Notes: generated by a model not told the origin, from the letters alone. A stretch of 64,000 nt of DNA from Ramlibacter lithotrophicus (GCF_012184415.1 NZ_VTOX01000002.1:248001-312000); one strand, 5' to 3'. Positions 53,152 through 62,057 are shown, numbered from the stretch's first letter. A program made the numbers and translations.

Positions 53152-53763
53152 ATGTCCGCGCACACCATCCGCACACTGGAGCAGTTGCAGGCGCTCTACG
53201 CGCCCGTCGGCGAAGCGTCGATCCGCAAGGAAGTCGACCACGTGCATCCGCTGTATCGTGCGCTGATCGAGGCCTCCCCGTTCGCGGTGCTGGCGACCTC
53301 GGGACCGGAAGGGCTGGACGCGTCGCCGCGCGGCGATCCGCCGGGCTTCGTGATCGTGCAGGACGAGCACACGCTGCTGGTGCCCGAGCGGCGCGGCAAC
53401 AACCGCATCGACGGCCTGCGCAACATCCTCACCGATCCGCGCGTCGCGCTGCTGTTCCTGGTGCCAGGCAACGGCGAGACGCTGCGCGTGAACGGCACCG
53501 CCACGATCTCGGTCGATCCTGAACTCCTCGACCGCTGCGCCATGCAAGGCAAGCGGCCCCAGTGCGTACTGGTGGTGCAGGTGCAGACGGTGTTCTTCCA
53601 GTGCGCGCGGGCGATCCAGCGGTCGCGGCTGTGGGATGCGGGTCTGCCGCGGCGGAAGGTGCCGAGCGCGGGAGCGATCCTGGAGGCGCTCACGGACGGC
53701 GGCATCGAGGCCGGGCCATACGACGAGCAACTGCCGGGGCGGCAGGCGGCGACGCTGTATTAG
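53152..53763 (+). CDS. Pyridoxamine 5'-phosphate oxidase-family flavoprotein
   Basis: 203 residues from MSAHTIRTLEQLQALYAPVG, with an aggaggc ribosome site. The split-barrel FMN-binding region is ASPFAVLATSGPEGLDASPR followed by GDPPGFVIVQDEHTLLVPER and RIDGLRNILTDPRVALLFLV. The family MSMEG_1061/DUF-type group is known for small oxidoreductases rather than vitamin B6 synthesis. It stands 84 bp after the FAD dehydrogenase and could share its transcript. Its end marks the change into lower-GC DNA. Confidence 0.87.
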   Translation: MSAHTIRTLEQLQALYAPVGEASIRKEVDHVHPLYRALIEASPFAVLATSGPEGLDASPRGDPPGFVIVQDEHTLLVPERRGNNRIDGLRNILTDPRVALLFLVPGNGETLRVNGTATISVDPELLDRCAMQGKRPQCVLVVQVQTVFFQCARAIQRSRLWDAGLPRRKVPSAGAILEALTDGGIEAGPYDEQLPGRQAATLY

Positions 53764-54017
53764 CCGGCTGAAGGCTCGCAGGTCCTATAGGCGCGAGAGG
53801 CTCGGTTCACTACCGACATGTGGCGACAGCCTCGGCCGGGAGCGGACGTCTCCGGGTTGCGACTGCGGTCCTCTCGCTGCCGATCTTGCAGACGGCACGA
53901 AAGACCGCTTTGCAGCGGTTGCTGCCGGTGATGGGCGCACCTTGAACCCACCGTCTCTGTCACATTGCGGTCATCCGGGTGCGCAACCTCGCAGGCGGGG
54001 CGCGGGAGAATGTCGAC

Positions 54018-56183
54018 ATGACTCCTCAAGACATCCGGTCCGAAGCTGACGTATTTGCCGACCTGGCACGGTTGTGCCGCAGCCCAGGATACGTCCACGC
54101 CTTCGCTCACCTGTGCTGGCGCGACAACCTAGTTCGCTACGCCGGCCAGATGAAGCCGGAGGACATGCAAAAGCTGTTCGCCCCGGATCGTTTGATCCGT
54201 ACCGAACTGTCGACTCTGCTGGGCCAGATGGTGCAGGCACCGTGGCAGGGCCCACACCCCGGCGCCGACGCAGTACGCGCGCTGATCGCGCAAACCGACA
54301 CGTTGATGCACCAACTGCACTACAGCATGCCGGGCAGTCTGGGCCAGTGGGCGGTTGATAAGGACGGGCTGCCGGACATGCTGGACGCCTACAGGCGCGG
54401 CGCGGCGTTGCGTGAGCCGATTTTCTACGGCGGTGAGTCAGCGTACATTTTCCAGTACCGCGACCTCAGCGTCCCCAAGTACGCCGCCGACAACGCCTGG
54501 ATGCTGGCCAACAAGGGTTTCGAGATCGCGGACGCTTATGCGGTGGTTCAAGCGATCGCACGACTGCAGGACGAGAAAGCCACCCGTTTGTGGAATGCAT
54601 CCCGCCACCCGGGCGACTGGCTCGGCGTCGACCTGCTGGCTTCCTATACGTTCAGCGAGGCCGAAATCGCCCAACGCAGCGCGGTGCCGGTGGCGCGCGT
54701 GCAGGCTGTGCTGGCAGCTTTCACCCTTGCCGATGACAACGCGTCCTTCACATCTCTGGCGGGACTAAATGCCATCTACGCCCAGCCGCTGCTGGCCGCC
54801 GGTAGCGAGTCGGTCTTGCAGTTCCTGCCATATGCCTCGGCCGAGGCGCTGTACGAATCGCCCTACTACTGGATGATGGAGGACAAGACGTACCGTGCCA
54901 CCGCAGCGATTCATCGTGGAGAGTTCACCGAGGCATTCGCGGTAAGGCGCTTGCGGAAGGTCTTCGGGGACGGCCGGGTGCATCACAGTGTTCGTCTGGT
55001 CAAGAAAAAAGGTGAGCTAGCCGGCGAGATCGACGCCCTTGTGGTCTACGGTAACCGGCTGATAGTGGTGCAGGTCAAGTCCAAGCGTCTCACGCAGGAG
55101 GCACGAAAGGGCAATGACCAAAAGCTGCAGGATGACTTTGCCAAGGCAATCCAGGAGGCATATGACCAGGGCCAGTCATGCGCGGAGCTAATCCTTGATG
55201 GTCATTGTGATCTCACGTTGCCGGACGGCCAGGCGCTAGCCTTACCGGCGCCACCTCAAGAGATATTCCTGTTCACAGTGGTGGCCGACCACTACCCCGC
55301 TCTCTCATTCCAGGCAGGCCAGTTCCTAAAGACGCGGGAGCATCCCAAGGTCCGCTCGCCGTTCGTGATGGACGTGTTCCTGCTCGACGCGATGACCGAA
55401 ATGCTGGAGTCGCCGCTGCGGTTTTTAACCTATGTCGCTCTGCGCGCCCGACACGCCGACCGTCTGGTCATCAGCCACGAACTCACGGCCCTCGGCTATC
55501 ACCTGAAGATGAATTTGTGGCTGGAAGAAGGTGTGTCTATGGCCATGCTGCAGGACGACTTGGCAGCCGATCTAGATCTGTCCATGTCCGTGCGCCGCGA
55601 TGGGGTCATCGGCCCATGGAGTCCGCCGGGGATCCTGACCAAGTTCGCCGGCACCCGGTTCGGAAACCTACTTGAGCAGTTGGAAGGCAAGGCCGACGAA
55701 GGCCTGGTGGACATGGGGATGTTGTTGATGACGATCGGGGAAGAAACCTGCCGCTCAATCGACGAGCGGCTGGGAATCATCACTCAGATGTCGCGAAGAG
55801 ATGGCCGGCGGCACGACTTCACGATCGGAGTCGGTTCCGCCAGAGAGGGCGTCACGTTCCATTGCAATCCGGCTCCGAAGGACGAGGACCGCGATGTGAT
55901 GGCGGCCTACTGTTACGGACGTAAATACGTTCAAAAGGCGGATCGGTGGTTTGGCCTATCCATTGACCCTGCGGGCCAGCTTCAGTTTGGGTTAGCGCTG
56001 GATTTTCCCTGGGAGCATTCTCCGGACATGGAGGCGCGCACGGCGTCCATGCGGCGCAAGTCCCATGTCTCGCTCGCCCCACCCGTTGTGCGGCCCGTAC
56101 GCACGGAACCGAAGATCGGGCGTAACGATCTGTGCACGTGCGGCAGCGGCAAGAAGTACAAGAGGTGCTGCCTCAATACTTGA
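54018..56183 (+). CDS. Large protein with PD-(D/E)XK nuclease-like centre and C-terminal SEC-C zinc motif
   Basis: 721 residues from MTPQDIRSEADVFADLARLC, with gcgggag upstream; a GTG 39 bases earlier is also in frame. Residues 1-310 are helical without a recognised domain. At 310-370 is a nuclease-like core: EAFAVRRLRKVF, then AGEIDALVVYGNRL with Asp339 and VVQVKSKRL with Gln352 and Lys354, the D-QxK form of the PD-(D/E)XK site, as in NERD-like enzymes. The chain ends KIGRNDLCTCGSGKKYKRCC, a SEC-C zinc knuckle. GC is lower than the neighbours, suggesting transfer. It could be a DNA-targeting defence or repair nuclease; function is inferred. Confidence 0.82.
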   Translation: MTPQDIRSEADVFADLARLCRSPGYVHAFAHLCWRDNLVRYAGQMKPEDMQKLFAPDRLIRTELSTLLGQMVQAPWQGPHPGADAVRALIAQTDTLMHQLHYSMPGSLGQWAVDKDGLPDMLDAYRRGAALREPIFYGGESAYIFQYRDLSVPKYAADNAWMLANKGFEIADAYAVVQAIARLQDEKATRLWNASRHPGDWLGVDLLASYTFSEAEIAQRSAVPVARVQAVLAAFTLADDNASFTSLAGLNAIYAQPLLAAGSESVLQFLPYASAEALYESPYYWMMEDKTYRATAAIHRGEFTEAFAVRRLRKVFGDGRVHHSVRLVKKKGELAGEIDALVVYGNRLIVVQVKSKRLTQEARKGNDQKLQDDFAKAIQEAYDQGQSCAELILDGHCDLTLPDGQALALPAPPQEIFLFTVVADHYPALSFQAGQFLKTREHPKVRSPFVMDVFLLDAMTEMLESPLRFLTYVALRARHADRLVISHELTALGYHLKMNLWLEEGVSMAMLQDDLAADLDLSMSVRRDGVIGPWSPPGILTKFAGTRFGNLLEQLEGKADEGLVDMGMLLMTIGEETCRSIDERLGIITQMSRRDGRRHDFTIGVGSAREGVTFHCNPAPKDEDRDVMAAYCYGRKYVQKADRWFGLSIDPAGQLQFGLALDFPWEHSPDMEARTASMRRKSHVSLAPPVVRPVRTEPKIGRNDLCTCGSGKKYKRCCLNT

Positions 56184-56448
56184 TGAAGGCGCCGAAGCCA
56201 TCCTTCGGATGCGCTCTGCAGTTTGATGCCGGTGGTGTGCCTCAGGAGGTCATGCAGTCACCCAAGACAGCGCTTGGCGAGGGACCGGATGACCTCGATC
56301 GCTGTCGTTTAGGCGCGGATCGCGAACGTCCGAGTTCAGTCTTCAACGGACATTCAAGTTGGCGCCACGACGGGCAGCTCATGGCCGGAAGCGGCCGTAC
56401 TCCAGCGAGACATCTACGCCGTGACGTTCGGTTCGGTCCCCTGAGACT

Positions 56449-57180
56449 TCACGACCGACAATGGCCGCCTGCCTCCTGCTGCAATGTGAGCAGGTCATAG
56501 GTCCTGATCATGTTGAGTAGGCCCGAATGCCCGTAGGTCTGAGGCGAGAACGCGGGATCGGTGCGCTTCAGGTACGAGCCGAGCGCGCCCAAGCTCACCT
56601 TGCCTTCGGATGCTCCGCCCGCGAGCAGGTCGACTGCATCCACCACGAACTTCGGGCGGCGCTTGACCACAAGTTTGGCTGGCTCCGCCCCCTCCACCGG
56701 CTGCTTGTTTACCGTCTCCGCGGCTGCCGAGGCCTCCGCTGGCGAGGCGATCGAAGGACTCCATTCGAAGAATTGGTCGCTGGCATTTCTGAGCGCATCC
56801 GGAGTCTTTGCCTCGCCGACGATGTACACGGTTGCCCCACGCTCGCGAAGCTTCCTGCAAAGGTAGGCAAAGTCGGAGTCACTTGTTACGAGACAGAACG
56901 TGTCCGCGCGACCGTCGAACATTGCTTCCATCGCGTCAAGGGTCAGTGCTATATCGGAAGTGTTCTTGGCCGCGGCGTATTGGTACTGCAGGCATGGAGT
57001 GAACGCCAGACGTACTAGTGCCGCCTGCCACCTATTCGCCAGCGCCTGATGGTTGCCGTATCCGCGACGCAGAACCACCCTCCCAAACTGCGCGACCACT
57101 CGCAGTGCGTGCTCCGCAGCTCCCGGCTCCAAGTTCTCGCAGTCCACCAAGACAGCGACACGACCTTCTGCACCTGACAT
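56449..57180 (-). CDS. NYN-domain ribonuclease-like protein with C-terminal OST-HTH/LOTUS domain
   Basis: 243 residues. The NYN (PIN-like, LabA/DUF88) domain spans about 5-125: VAVLVDCEN with Asp13, KNTSDIALTLDAME with Asp76 and Asp82, and LVTSDSDFAYLCRKLRERG with Asp101 and Asp103, together a complete acidic site. A linker (130-170) leads to an OST-HTH/LOTUS domain (about 172-232: VDAVDLLAGG, then SLGALGSYLKRTDPAFSP and YGHSGLLNMIRTYDLLTL). Such proteins cut or bind RNA. It is convergent with the SEC-C nuclease gene across 265 bp that carry no recognisable gene. Low GC suggests transfer. Confidence 0.87.
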   Translation of the reverse strand: MSGAEGRVAVLVDCENLEPGAAEHALRVVAQFGRVVLRRGYGNHQALANRWQAALVRLAFTPCLQYQYAAAKNTSDIALTLDAMEAMFDGRADTFCLVTSDSDFAYLCRKLRERGATVYIVGEAKTPDALRNASDQFFEWSPSIASPAEASAAAETVNKQPVEGAEPAKLVVKRRPKFVVDAVDLLAGGASEGKVSLGALGSYLKRTDPAFSPQTYGHSGLLNMIRTYDLLTLQQEAGGHCRS

Positions 57181-57488
57181 ACCGCATCCTTCGCTTCAGT
57201 ACGACTCATGCTAGCGGGGGCGGACGGGAACCGCCACATTCGGAGACGCCGGACGGGTTCACATGCAGCGTGCGCCCCACAGTTCCGCTCCCGGCCCAAA
57301 GCGAACCTCGCGCAAACTCCTCATCGTCGCCATCCAGACATCGGCGGCGCCCGCGCGCGCCCGCATGCGCGGCCAACATAAGGCCATGCCCAATCGGCTG
57401 CGCCCGGCGGCCGGGCGCTTGAGGCAAGGCAAATGGCCCCCGCATTCCCTCTCCAAGAATCAGGACAACGACACAGCGAAAGGGCAAT
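57181..57488. other. 308-bp intergenic region upstream of aspA
   Basis: No gene seen. Contains a perfect hairpin gcgcccgg (57400-57407) / ccgggcgc (57411-57418) about 70 bases before the aspA start. The GC content rises back to the level of the main chromosome near 57240-57330, so this marks the right edge of the lower-GC patch. Confidence 0.5.
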
Positions 57489-58886
57489 GTGAGGACCGAA
57501 AAAGACTTCCTGGGCGAGCGCGCCATTCCCGGGGGCGCCTATTACGGCGTGCAGACGCAGCGCGGCATGGACAACTTCCGCATCACGGGCGTGCCGATGT
57601 CGGCCGAGCCCCAATTCGTGCGCGCCTTCGGCTACGTGAAGAAGGCCGCGGCGCTCGCCAACCGCGATCTCGGCGTGCTCGAGCCCGCCATCGCCGATGC
57701 GATCGTGGCCGGCTGCGACCGGCTCATCGCCGGCGAGATGCGCGACCAGTTCCTCACCGACTTCATCCAGGGCGGGGCCGGCACGTCGACCAACATGAAC
57801 GCCAACGAGGTCATCGCGAACCTCGCGCTGGAACACCTGGGCCGCGAGAAAGGCCAATACCAGTTCGTGAGCCCGAACGATCACGTCAACTTCGGCCAGT
57901 CGACCAACGACGTCTACCCCACGGCGTTCCGCCTCGCGCTGATCCTGCGGCTCGCGAGCTACATGGACGCCCTGACGAGCCTGCAGCAAGCCTTCTTCGC
58001 CAAGGGCAGGGAGTTCGAACGGGTGCTGAAGATGGGGCGCACGCACCTGCAGGACGCCGTGCCCATGTCGCTCGGCCAGGAATTCCACGGCTGGGGCACC
58101 ACCCTCGGCGAGGAGGTGCAGCGGATCGCGGAGGTGCGGCAACTGCTGCACGAAATCAACCTGGGCGCCACCGCGATCGGGACCATGGTGACCGCCGCCC
58201 CGGGTTATCCGGAGCTGGCGACGCGCTACCTGTCCGAGCTCACCGGCCAGAAATTCATCCTGGCCGGTGACTTGGTGGAGGCCACCTCGGACACCGGCGC
58301 CTACGTGCTGCTCTCCGGCGTGCTGAAGCGCACCTCGTCCAAGCTCACGAAGATCTGCAACGACCTGCGCCTGCTCGCCTCCGGCCCGCGCTGCGGCTTC
58401 AACGAGATCAACCTGCCGCAGATGCAGCCCGGCTCCTCGATCATGCCCGGCAAGGTCAACCCGGTGATCCCGGAAGTGGTCAACCAGGTCGGCTTCCTCG
58501 TGATCGGCCTGGACCTGACGGTGACCCTGGCCGCCTCCGCTGGCCAGTTGCAGCTGAACGTAATGGAGCCGGTGATCACGTACGCGCTCTTCACCTCGAT
58601 CTCGACGATGGAGAACGCGGTCAACAGCCTGCGCGTCAACTGCGTGGACGGCATCACCGCGAACGCCGAGCGCACGCGCGACATGGTGCTGAACTCGCTG
58701 GGCATCGTCACCGTGCTCAAGCCCAGGCTCGGCTACAAGCTGTGCGCCGAGGTCGCCCGCGAGGGTTTCAACACGGGCAAGTCACTGCACGACATCGTGG
58801 TGACCGAGCGCGGGCTGCTCACGCAGGCTGAATGGGAGAAGGTCTTCTCCTTCGACAACCTGATCCGTCCCGAATTCACCAACTGA
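57489..58886 (+). CDS. aspA: Aspartate ammonia-lyase (aspartase)
   Basis: 465 residues beginning at a GTG preceded by gaaaggg. The fumarase/aspartase superfamily signature is GSSIMPGKVNPVIPEVVNQV at about 316, and the substrate loops include GAGTSTNMNANEVIANLALE and GQSTNDVYPTAFRLAL. The opening RTEKDFLGERAIPGGAYYGV and the following dcuA gene favour aspartase over fumarase. It converts aspartate to fumarate and ammonia reversibly. The C4-dicarboxylate carrier gene begins 19 bp after its stop, an arrangement also known from E. coli. Confidence 0.92.
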   Translation: MRTEKDFLGERAIPGGAYYGVQTQRGMDNFRITGVPMSAEPQFVRAFGYVKKAAALANRDLGVLEPAIADAIVAGCDRLIAGEMRDQFLTDFIQGGAGTSTNMNANEVIANLALEHLGREKGQYQFVSPNDHVNFGQSTNDVYPTAFRLALILRLASYMDALTSLQQAFFAKGREFERVLKMGRTHLQDAVPMSLGQEFHGWGTTLGEEVQRIAEVRQLLHEINLGATAIGTMVTAAPGYPELATRYLSELTGQKFILAGDLVEATSDTGAYVLLSGVLKRTSSKLTKICNDLRLLASGPRCGFNEINLPQMQPGSSIMPGKVNPVIPEVVNQVGFLVIGLDLTVTLAASAGQLQLNVMEPVITYALFTSISTMENAVNSLRVNCVDGITANAERTRDMVLNSLGIVTVLKPRLGYKLCAEVAREGFNTGKSLHDIVVTERGLLTQAEWEKVFSFDNLIRPEFTN

Positions 58887-58905
58887 AAACAGGAGGGCGG
58901 AGCCT

Positions 58906-60231
58906 ATGACATCCATCATTCTTCTTCAATTCGCCGTCGTGCTGGGCGCCATCTGGCTCGGCGCGCGCTCGGCCGGCGTCGGCCTTGGCTTATGGGGCGG
59001 GGTCGGCCTGCTGGTGCTGGTGGTGGCCTTCGGCATCAACCCCACGTCGCCGCCGGTCGACGTGATGCTGATCATCCTGGCCGTGATCATGGCGGCCTCG
59101 GTGATGGACGCCGCCGGGGGCATCGACTTCCTGGTGCGGATCGCCGAGCGCATCATCCGCGCGAACCCGAAGTACGTGACCATCGTGGCGCCGTTGACCA
59201 CGTGGACCTTCACCTTCCTCGCCGGCACCGGCCACATCGTCTATCCGCTGCTGCCGGTGATCTACGAGACGGCGCACCAGAACGGCATCCGGCCCGAGCG
59301 CCCGATGGCCGTGGCCACCATCGCGTCGCAGCAGGCCATCACCGCCAGCCCGGTGGCAGCGGCCACCGCCGCGATGATCGGCCTGTTCGCCGAGAAGGGA
59401 ATGGCCGACTGGGGCCTCGCGCAGATCCTGATGATCTGTGTCCCGTCGACCCTGGCCGGCGTGGTGGTCGCCGCCGTCGTCTCGATGTTCATGGGCAAGG
59501 ACCTCAAGAACGACCTGGTCTACCAGCAACGCCTGAAGGACGGCCTGATCCCGCCGCCGCAGGCGATCGCCGCGCGCCCGCCGCTCAAGCCGGCCGCGAA
59601 GCGCTCCGCGCTGATCTTCCTGGCCGGCGTGGCGCTGGTGGTGGTGCTCGGCTTCTTTCCGTCGCTGCGCACGCTGCCGGGGGCCAAGTCGGCGCTGGGC
59701 ATGCCGGTCGTGATCGAACTGGTCATGTTGTCCGTCGCCGCGGTGATGCTTCTGGCCACACGGGTGGCGGTCGACGACGTGCCGAAGACGGCCACGCTGC
59801 GCGCCGGCGTCGTGGCGACGATCGGCATCTTCGGCCTGGCCTGGCTCGGCGACAGCTTCATTGCGGCCAACAAGGAAGTCATCGTGCCCGCCATCGGCGA
59901 ATGGGCCAAGTTCGCGCCGTGGACCTTCGCGCTGGGACTGTTCTTCGCGTCGGTGCTTCTGTACAGCCAGGCGGCGACCACCCGTGCGCTGATGCCGCTG
60001 GGCGTGGCGCTCGGCCTGCCGCCCCAGTTCCTGATCGGCATGTTCCCGGCCGTGAACGGCTACTTCTTCATTCCCACCTACGGTTCGCTGATCGCGGCGA
60101 TCAACTTCGACCTCTCGGGGACCACGCGCATCGGCAAGTACGTGCTGAATCACTCCTTCATGATTCCCGGCATCGTCGCCACCGGCGTGGCCGTGGTCAC
60201 CGGGCTGGCGATGGCCCGCGTGGTGTTCTGA
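58906..60231 (+). CDS. dcuA: Anaerobic-type C4-dicarboxylate transporter (DcuA/DcuB family)
   Basis: 441 residues, aggaggg ribosome site, 10 or more membrane segments. Family segments: VMDAAGGIDFLVRIAERIIR, then TFTFLAGTGHIVYPLLPVIY, SQQAITASPVAAATAAMIGL, and AVNGYFFIPTYGSLIAAINF near the C terminus. Dcu carriers exchange aspartate, fumarate and succinate. Linked to aspartase, it probably imports aspartate and exports succinate or fumarate. A strong stem-loop follows at 60251-60276. Confidence 0.93.
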   Translation: MTSIILLQFAVVLGAIWLGARSAGVGLGLWGGVGLLVLVVAFGINPTSPPVDVMLIILAVIMAASVMDAAGGIDFLVRIAERIIRANPKYVTIVAPLTTWTFTFLAGTGHIVYPLLPVIYETAHQNGIRPERPMAVATIASQQAITASPVAAATAAMIGLFAEKGMADWGLAQILMICVPSTLAGVVVAAVVSMFMGKDLKNDLVYQQRLKDGLIPPPQAIAARPPLKPAAKRSALIFLAGVALVVVLGFFPSLRTLPGAKSALGMPVVIELVMLSVAAVMLLATRVAVDDVPKTATLRAGVVATIGIFGLAWLGDSFIAANKEVIVPAIGEWAKFAPWTFALGLFFASVLLYSQAATTRALMPLGVALGLPPQFLIGMFPAVNGYFFIPTYGSLIAAINFDLSGTTRIGKYVLNHSFMIPGIVATGVAVVTGLAMARVVF

Positions 60232-60250
60232 TCCGCACATGACGCGCATC

Positions 60251-60276
60251 GCGGGCGGCCCGAGCGGGCCGCCCGC
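60251..60276 (+). terminator. Strong stem-loop after dcuA
   Basis: gcgggcggccc (60251-60261) and gggccgcccgc (60266-60276) form a perfect 11-bp stem with loop gagc, 20 bases after the stop. No long T-run follows, as is common in high-GC genomes. It probably ends the aspA-dcuA transcript. Confidence 0.7.
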
Positions 60277-60290
60277 GTTGCCCTGGCCGG

Positions 60291-60524
60291 GATGCTCCGG
60301 CAGGGGCTCGGCGAGAGTCGGTCAAGGTCGCCCGGACCGAAGAAGCGCTTGAACGCGGCATAGCACGCTTGCTGCCGGCAGAAGCGGGGTTCGATTCCCT
60401 CGCCCTCGCCCGCGCCATGCAGGTAGCCGCGGACGCAGTTGAGGCGGCAAAGCAGCAGGCCGGATGGCGCAAGACACCGCTTGATTCCGATACGGCCGAC
60501 ACCGTACTTGCCCAATGGAAGTAG
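60291..60524 (+). pseudogene. Possible gene remnant, no start codon seen
   Basis: A frame with chromosome-like codon use runs from the dcuA terminator to a TAG at 60522-60524 and reads EEALERGIARLLPAEAGFDS, then ALARAMQVAADAVEAAKQQA and so on. The first ATG in frame is at 60417, leaving only 36 codons; no start fits the whole. It may be the 3' end of a lost gene. The same DNA contains ggttcgattcc, like a tRNA T-arm, but no tRNA can be folded around it. Confidence 0.35.
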
Positions 60525-60595
60525 TGCAGCGCGCTCGCGAGGCGGGTGCCGTTCCCGCGGGCGGCAAAGGCGCGCCGCGGTCGACTTGGCGCGAC

Positions 60596-61333
60596 TCAGT
60601 CGATCCGGTAATTCATCCAGGACGCCACCGTTTCGCGCAGGGCGGTGCCTTCCGCGAACGCCTCGCGGCTGCCCTCGGCCTTGTTGCGGCCCAGCTCCAG
60701 GATGTACATGTAGTCCGAAACTTCCGCGCAGCGCCGCACGTTCTGGTCGACCAGCACCACGGTCCGCCCTTCGTCCGCCAGTTGCCGGATGAGCCGGTAG
60801 ATCTCGTGTGAAATCTTGGGCGCGAGCATCGCCGTGGGTTCGTCGAACAGGACGACCGATGGATCCAGCAGCAGGGCTCGCGCGATTTCCACGAACCGTT
60901 GCTGCCCGCCGCTCAGGCTGGCCGCGAGCGCGGCGCGCTTCTGCGCGAGGGCCGGAAAGCGCTCGTAAGCCCCTTCCAGGCGCTGCTTCACGAGCGGCTT
61001 GTCGCGGCGAAACGACCAGCAACCGAGCAGCAGGTTGTCCTCCACCGACAGGCCGCCGAACAGGCTGCGGTTCTGCGGCACGACGGCGACGCCCAGGGCG
61101 GCACGGGCGTGCGAAGGCGAGTCGGTGACGTCGGCGTCGCCCAGGCGGATGCTGCCGGCGCGCGGCCGCAGGAAGCCGAACATCGTCTTGAGCGCCGTGG
61201 ACTTTCCGGCACCGTTGGGGCCGATGATGCCGGTCACGCGGCCAGGCTCCGCGCGCACCGTGACGCCGTCCAGCACCGTGATGTCGCCGTGGTAGGCGAC
61301 GGTCACGCCTTCGAGGCAGAGGGACTGCGGCAC
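60596..61333 (-). CDS. livF: Branched-chain-amino-acid-type ABC transporter ATPase (LivF)
   Basis: 245 residues from a GTG at 61333, 3 bases after livG. Walker A is IIGPNGAGKSTALK, the signature is LSGGQQRFVEIARAL, Walker B is VVLFDEPTAMLAP, followed by the H-loop region TVVLVDQNVRRCAEVSD, in which the usual His of LivF is replaced by Gln-Asn (DQNV), as is typical for LivF. Together with LivG it energises uptake of amino acids or amides. Last gene of the operon. Confidence 0.9.
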   Translation of the reverse strand: MPQSLCLEGVTVAYHGDITVLDGVTVRAEPGRVTGIIGPNGAGKSTALKTMFGFLRPRAGSIRLGDADVTDSPSHARAALGVAVVPQNRSLFGGLSVEDNLLLGCWSFRRDKPLVKQRLEGAYERFPALAQKRAALAASLSGGQQRFVEIARALLLDPSVVLFDEPTAMLAPKISHEIYRLIRQLADEGRTVVLVDQNVRRCAEVSDYMYILELGRNKAEGSREAFAEGTALRETVASWMNYRID

Positions 61334-61336
61334 GGG

Positions 61337-62053
61337 TCAGGCTCCCAGGTACGCTTCGACCACCGCGGGGTCGCGGCGGACATGGTCGGCGTCGCCCTGG
61401 CTCAGGATCGCGCCTTCGTTCATCACGACGATGTGGTCGGACAGCTGGTAGATCGACGTCAGGTCGTGCGACACCAGCACCACCGAGCAGTCGTGTTCGG
61501 CCGGAATCTTGCGGATCACGGTGATGAGGAGTTGCGCCAGGCGCGGATTGACGCCAGCGAACGGTTCGTCCAGCAGGATCAGGTGCGGCCGGGTCACCAT
61601 GATGCGGGCCAGCTCCAGCAGCTTCTGCTGGCCGCCGGAGAGTTCCTCGCCGTAGTTGTGCCGCAGGTCGAAGAGCTCCACTTCGCGCAGCCAGTGCTCG
61701 GTCTGGTCCGCGACCTCGTCGGCGGAACGGCCCAGCGGAATCTGCGGCACCTCCAGGTTGTCCAGCAACGTCAGGCGCGGGAACACGCGGGGCACCTGGA
61801 AGGTGCGCCCGACGCCCAGCAGCGCCACCCGCTCGGGGGCGAGCCCCACCAGTTCCCTGCCATCGAGCTTGATGCTGCCCGCGTCGGCCCGGTACAGGCC
61901 GCCGATGCAGTTGAGCATGGTCGTCTTGCCGGAGCCGTTCATGCCGATCACGCCCAGCACGCTCCTGGGCGGCACCACGATGTCGATCCCGTTGAGCGCC
62001 GTGAGGCCGCCGAAGCGCTTTTGCAGGCCCTGGATGCGGAGTTCCTTGGTCAT
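61337..62053 (-). CDS. livG: Branched-chain-amino-acid-type ABC transporter ATPase (LivG)
   Basis: 238 residues. Walker A is VIGMNGSGKTTMLNCIGG, the signature LSGGQQKLLELARIM, Walker B LILLDEPFAGVNPR, H-loop VVLVSHDLTSIYQLSD. The GRTFQVPRVFPRLTLLDNLE segment is diagnostic of LivG. Its Walker A has Met-Asn-Gly-Ser where most LivG have Pro-Asn-Gly-Ala, still compatible with nucleotide binding. The gene lies 4 bases after livH. Confidence 0.93.
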   Translation of the reverse strand: MTKELRIQGLQKRFGGLTALNGIDIVVPPRSVLGVIGMNGSGKTTMLNCIGGLYRADAGSIKLDGRELVGLAPERVALLGVGRTFQVPRVFPRLTLLDNLEVPQIPLGRSADEVADQTEHWLREVELFDLRHNYGEELSGGQQKLLELARIMVTRPHLILLDEPFAGVNPRLAQLLITVIRKIPAEHDCSVVLVSHDLTSIYQLSDHIVVMNEGAILSQGDADHVRRDPAVVEAYLGA

Positions 62054-62057
62054 CGCG

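Noticed and set aside
56132-56500. 122-codon plus-strand frame overlapping the end of the SEC-C gene
   Set aside because: Starts within the SEC-C motif in another frame, runs into the NYN gene antisense, and has no recognisable pattern.
60380-60420. Possible tRNA gene around ggttcgattcc
   Set aside because: Only the T-loop fits; no acceptor, D or anticodon stem can be paired at normal spacing.
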